From Pomacea canaliculata (taxonomy: Eukaryota; Mollusca; Gastropoda; Architaenioglossa; Ampullariidae), in assembly GCF_003073045.1 (NCBI RefSeq), contig NC_037596.1, forward strand, positions 6,591,416 to 6,655,415: a stretch of DNA of 64,000 nt, read 5' to 3'. The notes beneath the pieces are model-generated. The model searched no databases and had not been told where the DNA came from. It saw nothing but the letters and a program-made list of their open reading frames with translations. This document shows, in pieces, positions 23,830 through 35,849 of this stretch (position 1 is its first letter; every line of letters starts with the position of its first letter). The position numbers were made by a program, and so were the translations under genes.

Positions 23830-25148
23830 ACTCACCTTTTACACCCCCAGTGATGATGATGTCAGTGGTGGATGAATGAAGGGTCTCCTTCCAGATTTTC
23901 AGCCATTCTGGAATAGAAATTCCATCGTGATCTTCCTGGCCCGTTTTCTTGTTGAAATCTACTATAGCTTTGTACCTGTTGGGATACAAGTACCAAACAT
24001 GCTTACATATCATTATGTATCCAGACTAAATTCACACGGCTACCAAAAAATCTCTACTAAAGCTTGGTTGATACTGGTGGGGTCTTGTTTACAGGTTAAA
24101 TGAATGAATTGTAGTAACAAATAAATAAGAACTTGCACAACCTTAAAAACCTGTGATGTTTTGTTTCTCAGATCTATGGAAAAATGTTGCACTCTAAGAC
24201 AGAAAGCCCAATGATTTTGTAGGAATCAACATATTTTCATATTGCTCCATTTTTTTCTCAAGTGACTGCTGCAGCAAAGTGGCATCCTGAGGCTGCCATT
24301 TCCAAAGCAATCCTCTTCCATACCTCTATTTTCAAGTTGGAATTGCAAATTGTTCCTTATGTTCGGCATAAGTGTCCATGAGAAGTACTGCCCCCTCGGT
24401 CCATTGATTCCCATATTCATTTCTGTTAAAATATGAAATCAATTAATCAGGAATAAAAACAGGAAATAAAAACCAGAATAACATAGTGATATGTTTAGTA
24501 AATGCAACAGTATCAGATTAAAAACTTAAAGCTTCTGATTCTAAACATCAAAGAATAGGGTAGTTGGACTATTTTATTCTGTTGGAAGGATAGTTCAACA
24601 ATGTGCACAATATTTTTCATAGCTGGGTTATTTGTGAAAATCATTAAAGCCTTCCATTATAACGCTCTTCATGGCATTATAACACTGAAATTACTTTATC
24701 ACCACCTTCAGCAGTTTTCATAACTGAATAATAAATTTTGGAACTAGAAAAGCAGAAAATTAAAACACGCACACAAGAGGCCGGTACACTGCAGATTGGA
24801 GGATACTGTCGGGGCTACAAGTTGTTATAAAATTACTCTCGCTAAACATGTGAATATTTTGTCAACCTTGATAATAGGGTATTTTAAATAGCAATCGTTA
24901 AAAGACACTACTTTGTACACGGCCTTAATCGTAAAGCTCGTACTCGGCAAACTCCAATCCGACTACACATTGCCTAAAATTGCTCCCGCTACACAAATAA
25001 ATATGTTTCCACATAAATAATAGAGTATTTTTATTACTTATCATTAAAAGATACTTACCACTTTGTATCCGGTCCAATACTCCTTTTTAACGGGAGCATC
25101 AAAGAAACTCTCATCTGCAAACTTGAAACCGACAACAATGTCGGCCAT
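23830..25148 (-). pseudogene. decayed Myb/SANT-like accessory gene of the Harbinger-like element
   Basis: Three exon-like blocks. 25148-25059 has an ATG and encodes ADIVVGFKFADESFFDAP, ending in TGYKV before GTAAGT. About 24420-24228 encodes QWTEGAVLLMDTYAEHKEQF and, after a stop and shift, VWKRIALEMAASG and KKWSNMKI. About 23976-23837 encodes YKAIVDFNKKTGQ then GISIPEWLKIWKETL. The W-T-E, W-K-R-I-A and K-x-K-W-x-N-x-K-x-R-Y-K pattern is that of Myb/SANT-like DNA-binding domains. The middle block has stops and the first junction is out of frame, so it is not functional as it stands. Confidence 0.65.
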
Positions 25149-25253
25149 TTTGAATAGCAAGCGTAGGACCTCCACAGGCCGCTAGCTTTGCTACGCTAGG
25201 GGTCTAGGTTCGCTAGCTTGTAGGGGCGCTCTCTTCACACTTCCGGCTAGGTT

Positions 25254-25291
25254 GGCTAGCTTCGCTCGATTCGCTACGCCTATGCAACACG
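25254..25291 (-). repeat. right terminal inverted repeat of the Harbinger-like element
   Basis: Mirror of 21901-21939, ending in GCAACACG. Confidence 0.85.
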
Positions 25292-28059
25292 TCTCAGGAC
25301 CTTCTAGTCAATCTGAAAATTGTTTGTTGGGTTAGGACTTTTCTGCGCAAACATCTTTAGTTGGTCAGTTCTGGAGGAAATGTTTTTCAAAGGAGGTGTT
25401 TATGAATAAAATGTACCCCAGGGATATGTGCTGATCTGCTGTGTTTTCTCTCTCTGTCATGCTTATTTTATTTATTTTTTCTTTTGCAAACCACGTTGAG
25501 CTTGCCTCTGCAAAATACACGACATAAATCAAATAATTTTTACAATAACAAAATGTGGCATATTTTTTCAGTAATAAAACTTTTCCAAGTTTAAAAAAAA
25601 TTATAATCCTTTTTAATCGGCATTCAATTCTACTGGAACTTTCGAAAAAGTAACATTATGATAAATACAAGTGCAATTGTTATAAATAAATAAACACATT
25701 ACTTCAAAATATATTATAGTTCTGCATTTAAATATACATATATGTATATACTGTGCAAATATTAATTGTCTGACAGTGTACAGTAAAAGATATCCAGGGG
25801 AAACAATTGAGTGTGTAGTTGATATGAATGAATGCACTTGGTTCTATTACAGTTTATAAGAATAAGATCTGATAGTCCACACATTATTTACATTATGAAC
25901 TGTTCTTTAGTTTTAGAAATCTTATACAAAATGAAATGTTACATAAGTTACATTTAAAGAACAACTTTTAGATTGGAATCAACTTTTAAACAACCAATAA
26001 ATCTTGCCTGAAACTGCTTTAGCAAATAATAAAATTTTATTGTAAACATGTTGCATTTAAATGGGGGACAGGATCTTGGATAAGATCGATATATGGAAAA
26101 ATAAAATAATAATTCTTACAAAGCAGGCAAGAATATGTTCTACAAGTTCAACATCAGTCACTTACCCTAGCAAAATTTTAATGAGTAGAAATTGTGTAGA
26201 TATATTTGCAATTGCTGATAATACCATAATAACAGTTATATACTGTGCTGCTCTCTGAAAACACCTGATAAAATGTCAGCATGATTCTTAGATGTCAAAC
26301 ACAAACATTCCTTTCCACAAGGGAGGGGGAAGAGAGAGGAACAGATTTACATAACAAATTCTCATTGAGACTAATGTCTTTATTAATCTGTTTCTGACAA
26401 TACGTGCATATATGTACACCTATACATATAGCACACACAAAGGAATCCTGTCCAAGAGACTAATACAGTTTGTAGAAGTTTTCTTAGCCGAGAAAAGGCA
26501 TTCAGTGTACATACAAGGATAAAGCACTCAAGGCATTGCAAAAATAAAACTCCAAATTCATGTCCAATATAAATGTTTGTCCAAATAATGCTCTTTTTTA
26601 AGATTTCTTAATGCTGTAAGCAAGCCAATAAGAAATAATATATGGAAAAGAGATCACTGGTACCACCCTTGCTTTGACTCGAAGACAATCATGGGGAAAC
26701 GCTTAATTCCATTTTACTGCGCACAGCATTACATTAAAAACAATAAAATTCCTTTAATTTTAAAGCTGCCACATGTATCTGTGTGACTGTGTATGTGATC
26801 ATGTATATATGAGAGCCAATATATATATATATGTATACATATATATTTTTGCAAGTGCCAGATGAATGTTTTCAGGACTGCATGCGCATAATTATAAAAA
26901 CATTTAAGGCAAAACACCTTGTTAAAATCTATAAAAAATATTACAATCAAATAAGTGTGATATACTTGCAAAATCCAGCAGCTACTGCTGACACACGCAA
27001 TTCCAGTTATATATTTTGACTAGTCTACTTGATTTTAATGGTAAGTTGATTGGCATCTATTTTAATCTAACACAAATGAGCAAAAATGTTGAAAACAAGA
27101 AGATGACCATCAGAAGCTTTTAGTTTGGAGAATTCCTGTAACCTGTGCAAATTGTAAAGTTAGTTATGTCCAATTGTACTAATTTGTATTTGACAGCATG
27201 GCAATTGAGAAAAGAGAGCAGGTATTATATCACAATATAATTACATTAACATTATAAAGTCAAAGCATCATAAAACAAAAAGAAAGAAAAGCATACACAC
27301 AGGCACAATCTCTCCCAAAGATGCATCAGATCTATACAAACATGATAAGTATGAAAACTGAAGGTAGCACTTAACAACAAAAATTGTATATGCAGTGTGT
27401 AGAATCATTTGCTATGTAACCAGTGTTAAGAGTGATGATAAGTTTCACTCCCCTAATCTTCTTATTCTACTTCATTGAACCTATCTACCGTACTAACAGT
27501 GAGAGTTCTAAACAATGCTTGGAAGGAAAAAAATAACTGGCAGCTCAAGAGACTGCTTAATTCTTAGAAATTGTGATATCCTACAAAAGCAAGGAACAAA
27601 TCTACTAGACTGCATTCTTCTTAAGACTTTCTTGAGATGAACTGCATTGTCTCTGCAAGAAACAAAGTGCACCAGTCTAGGATTTAGCATCACATCAGAG
27701 GCTTTAGGGTAAAATTGAGCAGCTGCATCAGATTTCAGTCTGGTGTTGTGGACGAAGCATTGAATCTTCCCCACTGTCTGTGGAATGACAAAATATCAAA
27801 GGGATTGGTAAAAAGTTGCCGATAGATGCAAGCTTCCGAGCTTACCCCTCATGCCATCAGGTAATTCGAGTGGGCATTTGTGTTCTCCATTTCCTTGACA
27901 GCACAGAGCTAAGTAGTTTGTAAGTACTCTGCTTCCAGCCTTGGCAATTATTGGATGTTAATAAACAGCTTAGGAAATTTATTACCCATGTCTCAAAGAC
28001 AGTTTGGCACAACTAATTTGTAAATTCCCACACAACAATACATGTTATAGATCTTGTTC
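25292..28059. other. AT-rich stretch without a recognisable gene
   Basis: Mostly A+T with TA runs near 26820 and a GGGGGAAGAGAG patch near 26325. An 88-codon open frame on the minus strand at 27508-27774 has no recognisable domain or splice context and is not called. Confidence 0.4.
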
Positions 28060-28167
28060 CTAATCACCCCCAGTGGAGCATAGGGCCGCAACTACACCAC
28101 GCCATTGGATCCGATTCTGGGCGTCCCTTTCCAGTTGGGACCATGTCATGTCAGCTGCCTCTGCCTC
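28060..28167 (-). mobile_element. LINE ORF2 C-terminal fragment
   Basis: On the minus strand it reads MTWSQLERDAQNRIQWR then GVVAALCSTGGD and a stop at 28060. W-x-Q-L-x-x-x-A-Q-x-R-x-x-W-R-x-x-V-x-x-L-C-S/P-T is the familiar C-terminus of many endonuclease/reverse-transcriptase LINEs. Only about 35 codons remain; the element is 5'-truncated to almost nothing. Confidence 0.7.
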
Positions 28168-29000
28168 ACATACATGTTACTGATGGCATCCCACATTTAA
28201 CACCATAATGTCATGTGTGTGTGTGTCAGTTGGTGTGTCCTTAGAGAAAAGAGACTTCCTACAGAGTGGTTAGATTATTAATACATTGTTAATATGAACT
28301 TAATACAATAAATGATTGACAATACTGATTCTGAGCAAAAACTCATAATAAAAGCTGCCTGCTTTCACCGGTAGAATATGAACTGCCTAAATGTTTCAGA
28401 CCGAGAACAAAACATTGCAAAATTCACCAAGTAAAAACAGGAATATATAATTTTATACATGATGTAAAATAAATGCAACAAGTACAACCAAAGAAAACAT
28501 GATAAATGCGGTAAAATTTCTCAGCCAGCAAGAAAATCTGCTTGCTTCTGAATTTGTAAAAAAAAAAAAATTTTAATTCTGTATCATATGTGCCAGAATC
28601 CTTACAATTGATCACACAAACAAGTCTCTCCAAACAAACTACAACAACAGTTGGATTACGTAAACAAAATTTGCTATTTTCTACAATTCATTTACCTATC
28701 TTACCGATACTATTTCTTTAATCTGAGTGGTTATACCTCTTCTTTTCCAGAAAAACAAACATCACCATGCACAAAAAAAGGTTAACAATACAAATGTCAG
28801 GTGACTGCATGGACACATTTAACTTGTAAGGGCCTCACCCAATGGAGCAGCTGGGAACATATGTTAAGTAGGCATATCACCATGCCTGGATTTAGACCTC
28901 TTTTAAGTGTATGGTGATGTTTGTTGATGTGTACCTGAAATCAAAAAAGGAGTATTTGCTTACTTTTGGTAAATCCTATATTGTGCTGACCTTTACCCAA

Positions 29001-29088
29001 TTATAAAAAATTATGCACTTCATCAAAGTCATACTCAGCTTTCTTCCCTTTCTTTCGGAATGACACTTTATTTTGACTCTGCTGAAGG
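29001..29088 (-). CDS. possible alternative last exon of gene D
   Basis: After acceptor TGGTTTCCAG this phase-2 stretch encodes VSFRKKGKKAEYDFDEVHNF, then one residue and TAA. It would join in frame if the preceding exon used the weak donor AGGAA/GTACC inside 30062-29962. The acidic tyrosine context (EYDFDE) resembles a receptor tail. Splicing is not proven. Confidence 0.35.
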
Positions 29089-29961
29089 CTGGAAACCAGA
29101 CACCCTTGTAAAAATGTTTGCCATGTTTATCTCCTTTTCCAGGAGCAAAACTACCACTAGGACATGATAACATTAAGATATATTTATGTTTAACTCAAGT
29201 ACGTATGTACGCTTCCATGTGCATGTAACGTGTGCTCTAGGAACCTATAAAAGGATCAGAACAATTTTTAGGTTTAGGTAAAAATTTTGGTATTTAGCTG
29301 TTATTTATTATTTAACTTCTGCTTCTTAAACTTTTAAGTGCATGCCAAGATTAATTATTCCCTTTTCACTGATGCTTTACTGTTTGGTTACAACATTAAT
29401 GAGTAGGTATTTTACCTGTAATTTCATAGGCTAAAACTAAGTATTACCAATGGAGATAGGGAAGAACAGTATGATAGTCTACATTACCAAGAGTGCAGTT
29501 TATGTGATAAATATACTCTTAAGACTTCAAGTGATCTTGAAATGTTGCTTAAAAGATGATAGAAATTAATCTGTAACTAGTCAAGCATGCAACAGAAAGA
29601 GATGATGAGAAATTATACATATATGCTAATTTCTTAAGAGTGATTAATATATTTGCTGTTTGATATACTCATAGACCAAATATAAATATCACTTTTGTCA
29701 CCATACTGCAAGATTTAAAAAAAACCCACCATATTTATAATGTATTTGTTAATTCAGCTAGCCCCACAAATGCATCTTCTCAAAATAGTAGAATATAATC
29801 AAAAGTACGTTTGATACGCGCGCACACACACACACTGGCACCAGATACTTGGTGCCAAATAACCTTTCCATAAAATTTTAGGTCTATATTTTCAGAGACA
29901 GGAGAAAAGTGCTTCATTCGGCATTCAAGCTAAAAAATGCCGCCCGCACAGGCATGTCATC

Positions 29962-30062
29962 TCATTTCCCATGGAGATCGCGTATTCCATTTCCTTCAAG
30001 CTTTAAAAGCTTTAAATGGTACTTCCTCGGTACAATGGCCATTTGAGGAACCTTTGACATTC
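29962..30062 (-). CDS. gene D tail exon and stop
   Basis: Acceptor TCTGTTTATAG, phase 1 in. It encodes MSKVPQMAIVPRKYHLKLLK and 12 more residues before TGA at 29962. Confidence 0.65.
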
Positions 30063-32634
30063 CTATAAACAGAAAAATACCCAGATATTTTTATCAGCAA
30101 AAAATTTATACACCAGAATGATGGTTTAAAATCTCTTTTGCCAAATCAAAAAAGTCATGAAATCAGGTATACATTGGCAGCTTTATATCTTTAATGACTG
30201 AGAGACAAAATAAACATGCATGTGTGTGTATTTGTGTGTGTGATGAAAGAAACAGAGCATTACAGTATCTAAGTAACACTGAGACCAATGTAAACTGTGA
30301 CTTACTGTTCTCTTTGTTCTGCAAAAGACCAAGACAAAACAAAAGATATAAAAGTATATCAAAAGAACAAGACATTAAGTATGAGGACAAGATGAATTAA
30401 CAAAATAATATTATTGAGATTTGTAATTGTGTAAAAAAGCGCTATAAATTATTATTCATATTTGCTTTTTGATGATTACCCTAACAAAGTGGAACAATTT
30501 TTTCCCCATGGAGTCAGGTCACATTGCAAACTTGTTGCTACTAGAAAGGCATAATATAAATGATTATGTGATAATGAATTTAATCAGAAGAAATTATGCA
30601 TGTATAGTCTCATGCTCCTCCCTGCATTTAAACATTTATATTCATTATAAAACTACAGCTACACCTTTGAGATAACACACTTATAAGTTGAAGCTAAGTT
30701 AAAGTTTAATAATAGAGACATCAACTTACTCTTCTTAAAACATTTCTTGTGTTTATGACAGACCAAAGTAACGATGATAGCAGCAATAATGATGATGATG
30801 ATGATGATGACAACAGAAACAATAACTGCTACCAAATTTCTAGGATTTGAGGTCACATCTGAATTTTGGCTTGGTTTTTCTGTTGGAAAAAAAATACAAT
30901 AATGTAACAGTTGCGATAACACATACCAGAACATGATACTTTTTTGAAGAGGCAAATAGACACATGCATGTTACCAACACACCCACAAACAAAAATGATA
31001 ATTAAGTCATCTGCAACTTAAAACTTCCATGAACTGATAAAAATATTCAAACTCTTTAACGCTTGTACTAACTGCTCTGAGTATAACATCTTATCTCTGC
31101 AAATTTGTGCACTGTACAATATATAGCCCTTAAAATAAAACATTGTCATCTCCATCCCTAAAAGAAACGACAGCTTAGCAAATATTTGTGCTATGATAGA
31201 ATAATTAACATGAGACTTAAATATTATGAATTCTCCTTCACAAGAAGAGACTATGTTTTGAATATTTATTTAACTTTATGACACTTCCAGAAACCAAAGA
31301 AAACTTGATGGAAGCAGTCTAGGAAATATTTATGGTCATTATGTTGAGATGGTTGCCTTATCATAAAAATAAATATGTATTACACCTATCCATATCATTT
31401 GTTACCTTATCTCTGTACACTGTATCTATATATCCTACAGTTAAATATATTTAATGTTTTGCTAGTAAAATGAACAGGTACAACTCTTAATCTGTTTATA
31501 TATTTTCCTGAATTCCCAATAACGTCAGTTTTTTTCCCAGTAAAGGGTAAGATAATAAAGAATGTGACTGCCCAGCCTATCAGTAAATTTTTCAGAATCC
31601 ATTAAAAAATTGGCATTGTCAAAACAGGAAATTATAATTGCCTTTTCTTTGTTGAGATACATAGAACTTTTAGATGAGTTAAATCCTTTTCTGAGAGACC
31701 TGTTAGTTGATAAAACCCTTACTTTGAATATTTAATTGATAATTCACTGCTGCTCTAAGGCACTCATTGAAAAAAATTTTATATGTATTTTCATTCAATC
31801 ACGAATATTTATATACATGTGCAATTCAATGTTAGCATTCCACCTGGCAAACTATGCTGGCAAATTTGTTCCTCCTATTGAGAAGTATATTACCCTTGCA
31901 AATCATCTTCCATATCTTGTGCTCTTTTCCAGCAGCTAACTATAAAGATCATACTATGCTTACAAAGTACAATGATGATACCTATGTCTTCGTGCTCTCT
32001 TATCAGATACACTGCATAGCCTCAGTAACTTTCTGTAAAATAGAGCAATAATTTTTGTAGGTGGTCCATAGATAGGAGGGTTTCTGGATTTTTGTACCTT
32101 CTTACATTCACCTATTTCCAAACTGTATTTGAGATTTTAACAAAAGCACCTCTTGAAATGGCTGTAAAACTTTGTTGGGCAGAAAACATTACTGTCTTCT
32201 CTTTCTAAGTAGTTTGAATGACTATGTTTTCAGGTATTACTAACCAAATGTTAAATTTTTGCAGCTGCCACTGGTTTTGACATCCAAAGGATTGCTTGGT
32301 GATGTACAAAGTTTGCATTCCAGCTGTGCCCCTAGATCTCGGTTGTGACTTGCACTGTAAACAAATACATAGTCAAAAATCTCTCCATCTGACTTGTTAC
32401 ACCAGCAGCCATTTGCAACTGGATTATATACGGGAACACAGGCCGAAGAATTGAAGCTTGGAGTAAGGCACTGCATTGCTCCTGGGGGATTTACTGTTCG
32501 GTCAAATGACACATACTCCTGAAGCGATAAGCAGTCTGCATTGTTGATAGCTGTGACATTGATCTGGCAGCTGATGACATTTATTCCTTCCTTGAACTCC
32601 TCTGGACAAGTAAACTTTATTCCCAAAGGCCACA
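29962..32634 (-). CDS. gene D: small single-pass receptor with a cysteine-rich ectodomain (5' end not found)
   Basis: Three exons join in phase: 32634-32245 (ectodomain, phase 1-1), 30879-30730 (membrane helix, phase 1-1) and 30062-29962 (tail, ends in TGA). The ectodomain has ten cysteines, starting C-x12-C-x11-C, against C-x13-C-x11-C in gene A, and both have a later C-x-C pair (GCWC; GICTC). It carries N-glycosylation sites (NVT, NSS, NKS, NLT). The helix is almost pure V/I and is followed by HKHKKCFKKR, then a basic tail ending IRDLHGK. The signal-peptide exon was not found; an 18-nt candidate exon at 34137-34120 has good splice signals and the right phase but is unproven. A second possible last exon lies at 29088-29001. 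I recognise no named family. Confidence 0.75.
30730..30879 (-). CDS. gene D membrane-helix exon
   Basis: A 150-nt phase 1-1 exon between TTTTTCCAACAG and GTAAGTTG. The helix VVIIIIIIIIAAIIVTLV is encoded largely by an ATC repeat, so a microsatellite supplies the membrane core. KHKKCFKK follows as stop-transfer. Confidence 0.85.
32245..32634 (-). CDS. gene D ectodomain exon
   Basis: A 390-nt phase 1-1 exon between TATTGTTGCAG and GTTAGTAA. Landmarks: IKFTCPEEF, NVISCQINVT, GCWCNKSDGE and QLECKLC. Confidence 0.85.
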
Positions 32635-32729
32635 CTGCAACAATAAAAGTACAAACTGTAACACTGTTAAAGTAACTGTAACACTATGGAAGATTTTACT
32701 GTTTTCCCCGTACTTTTAAGATCCTAAAA

Positions 32730-32935
32730 CAGGGGTGGGCAATTAATTTTCCCAAGGGGCCACATGAGAAATTGGGATGGTTTTAGAGGGCCAGACTAAT
32801 ATAGTTAACTCAGTTTTACCCAATACTGTATATATATATATAGTATATATACTGACGGGCGGGCCAGCAGGCGGGCCGGTCAGAGACAGGAGGCGGGCCG
32901 GATGCGGCCCGAAGGCCGCCCCTTGCCCAGGTCTG
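32730..32935. mobile_element. small non-autonomous hAT element, 206 bp
   Basis: The left end is CAGGGGTGGGCAA; the right end read on the other strand is CAGACCTGGGCAA. The 8-bp target duplication TCCTAAAA (32722-32729 and 32936-32943) is exact. The interior has a TA run and GGCGGGCCGG words and no coding capacity. Ends and duplication length fit hAT. Confidence 0.9.
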
Positions 32936-33095
32936 TCCTAAAATATACCCAGCAACACCAGAATCCACATTTTATTATTTTTTGAAACTAAACATTACTC
33001 TTACATAATAATGTGCCCACCGAGAGTATGATGAAAAAAAAAAAAAAAGAGCACTGGACAGTGAGCTGTTAATAAAATTGCAATATGCTATTTCT

Positions 33096-33404
33096 TTTTT
33101 TTTTTTTTAGGCCCTTCGCCCCTCCTGGGGCATAGGCCATCGACGACAGTCTTAACTGTTGTCAATGCTTTGGTAGCAAGGATTTGTTTTTACGGGGTGG
33201 GGGTGCTGGCCCCACGCCCAACCCTCCTCCTTTTTCAGCCAGGCTTGGGACCGTCCTTGGCGGAGGGCAGCCAGCCCTGTAAACAAATGCCACGTGCAGA
33301 GAAAGAACAGTATGCCCGAGACGAGAAATGAACTCAGGGCAGCCAACCTTCACTGTATTGGTGACAGGCGCTAACAGCGCTAACCGTTGCGCCACCAGGC
33401 TGCT
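33096..33404 (-). mobile_element. tRNA-derived SINE, about 309 bp, with target duplication
   Basis: On the minus strand it begins CAGCCTGGTGGCGCAACGG then TTAGCGC (box A region). About 45 nt later comes CCCTGAGTTCATTTCTCG (a decayed box B). A GC-rich body follows and it ends in poly(A), seen as T's on the plus strand. A 13-bp duplication ATATGCTATTTCT flanks it at 33083-33095 and 33405-33417. The body appears as minus-strand open frames that are not genes. Confidence 0.85.
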
Positions 33405-33417
33405 ATATGCTATTTCT

Positions 33418-35845
33418 CTTCACTAAAAACAGATAAAACAGATAAAAAGACAGATAAAGAATATTACATAGCTGTAAATATTTCCAGCATTTTCTCAAAT
33501 TTTCCCTAAGTAAAGCTAACATTTAATGATTCCAGAAACACTTGACAATACAACAATCAGTTGAGAGTCAAGCTGACGCAATTTAGAAGTCTTTTGCCCT
33601 AAACTATCTGAAAAGAAAAACTACATCATTCATAGATTATTACAGTCATAGCAATGCCCAAAATATAAATTGCATAATCATAAACATGTGAACATCCTTG
33701 CAGAGTTCCATATCTTGCTTTTTTTTTCTTTTTTAGTGTAATGTGAGAAGAAACCCTGTTATGTTTGGCAATGATGTCAGTTATAATATGCAGTGTAGAT
33801 ACTGGGGATGAAGAAGACCATCTGCCAGGGAACCAAAATTACAATTTATAATTATTATAGATATTACAGGATTTAGTATTTTGTCTTTCCAGACTGCTTT
33901 TGAAAAAGAAATGTTGACAATGCCATTCTTCCTTCTGTTTGCTCAAACATAGATTTTGACTAGTCTAATAAATAAGCATTTTTTAAGTAACATTAAAGAA
34001 AACTATGACTAAAGACAACTAATATATGCCTACATCCAAGAGTGGACGACTGCATGCACTACAGATTCAAGGAAATGATAAAAGCTAGAGGCACAGCAAA
34101 AATTGTCACTGATACTCACATGACAAAGGAGTTTTATCTGTGAGGGGGGAGGGTCAGGGTTTACACATGTAGCATGAGTAGTAAGTAACAATGCAGTAAT
34201 ATTAGAAAAAGTATTGTTAAAGATATTTGATTTGCTTTTTCTATAGTCTGTAAACATATCTCATATGTATCATTTTCATTATATTCTATCATTACATAGA
34301 TTAACAGAAAAACTATTTTTTCCGATATTCAAAATGAATGTCCATGTTTGAATGCTAAGATTAATATTAGAATGCTTAATTTTTAAAGTATGGGTATTAC
34401 ACAGACAGAGAGAAAGTGGATGTGTGCATATAATTACATACTTTACAAGTATGCATGCACACAGGTGAGCACTTGCACACACACCATCTATTTCAAGTAT
34501 ACAAATGCGTAGGAGATAAGGGGGGAAATATCATATAATAACTATACAGATTTAATCATTATTTACAGCTCACCACAGTATTTGATACAGCACAAATATA
34601 TTGAGACGTTTTGTGATAACACTGAGTGTCTTAACTGGCACTACCTCATTATAACACAAAAAAGGCAGAGAGCTCTCTTAAGCCAGTAAGATGTACACAA
34701 CTCCTAATAGTTTCCTTTCTGGCCGATTAGGTAGTAAGGGACACTGATTGCTGTTTCTCTACAGTCCTTCCCCTTTCCAATAAATAATGTTTCTGACTTT
34801 CTAAAGTTCCCCTATCACAATTCTGTGCATCAAGCAAGTATTCATGTACATGGTGAAAGGAATGCTATTTGGTATTTGCCCCTTTATGATGAACCACCTC
34901 CTTTTGATTGCAAACAAGAAAAAGAAAATCTTTTTATTCTTAATGTGTTTGCTTGTGCAAGACTGCAATGTAATCATTATGATAGAAGTGATTTGATGTC
35001 AATTTACAGTCATCTGAGAAAGGAAACATGAACTCAGTCTTACAAACTTTTTTTCCCATCATTTTGTCTAATGTACACATGTAAACATGTTTATCTAATG
35101 CACACATGTAAGCCTATTTGAACAGGAGAAGGAAAGGAAAGTAAAGAAATTTCAAGAAGGGGGTGACATCATGTTCAACAAATCCCAGAGAGTGACAAGA
35201 AACAAGACAGAGTTACTCTCATTGATGATTATGGGGAAAACAAAGATACATGTCTCTGTCTGTGTGCATGCATGTGCAATGTGTTATTTTAAATTTTTAT
35301 TTGATGTCAGTATATCATTGCTAGTGAGGCTGTCTTGTCAGAATCAACCAAGTGTACATAGCAAATTTTGACTCTTTAGTTATGGAGATTTCTTGCTGTC
35401 TACTAAAGCTACAAAACCTCTTTTTTTTTTTTTTTCTTCTTCTTGTTTTCATCAGAAATTATATCAAGAGAGTTTTTAAATCTCTTTTGCCTTTGTTTGA
35501 CTGGTTCCACTTGTCTTACTTGTCTGCAGCCGAAAAATGCCTCAATAATATATATATAACAAAGCTCTGTTTACAAGTTGTAATAAGATTTTCCCAAGTT
35601 AGAATACCTGCTGTAGCCTTTTAGCAAAGAGAAAACCCAATTTTTGTAAGCCTTTTTGGCTAATTATCAGGTGAGAGACTTCTATTATCTGTGGCTAAAG
35701 ACACAAACTTACACGTCCGTCATTAAAGCTACTTGTCCAACGGTTAATCGAAGACGCGTATCAATGCCCGTACCGTACGCCTGCGTCAAATCCAGTGCAA
35801 GATCATTCTGCGTCTGCTGCTGTTTGGTAACCGTCACTGGGGTAA
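33418..35845. other. non-coding stretch upstream of gene D
   Basis: AT-rich sequence that may contain the missing 5' exon of gene D. The best candidate is an 18-nt stretch at 34120-34137 (minus strand) behind a CTCCCCCCTCACAG acceptor and before GTGAGTAT. Confidence 0.35.
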
Positions 35846-35849
35846 ACTT

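Larger units (their letters stand above)
21901..25291. mobile_element. Harbinger-like DNA transposon, about 3.4 kb
   Basis: The ends are inverted repeats of about 38 bp with the core CGTAGCGAATCGAGCGAAGC followed by TAGCC, differing by one indel and a substitution. GCTAGC-like words recur just inside both ends, and each end has a GATGGCCGACAT or AATGGCCGACAT word nearby. Inside, on the minus strand, is a decayed Myb/SANT-like gene, the type of accessory gene found in PIF/Harbinger elements. I see no DDE transposase, so the copy looks non-autonomous or internally replaced. A target duplication could not be fixed. Confidence 0.75.

Noticed and set aside
27508-27774. 88-codon minus-strand frame
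   Set aside because: No domain, no splice context and no paralogue in the window; probably chance or untranslated sequence.
33152-33395. Minus-strand frames with a hydrophobic start resembling a signal peptide for gene D
   Set aside because: They lie entirely within the tRNA-derived SINE at 33096-33404 and have no suitable donor.
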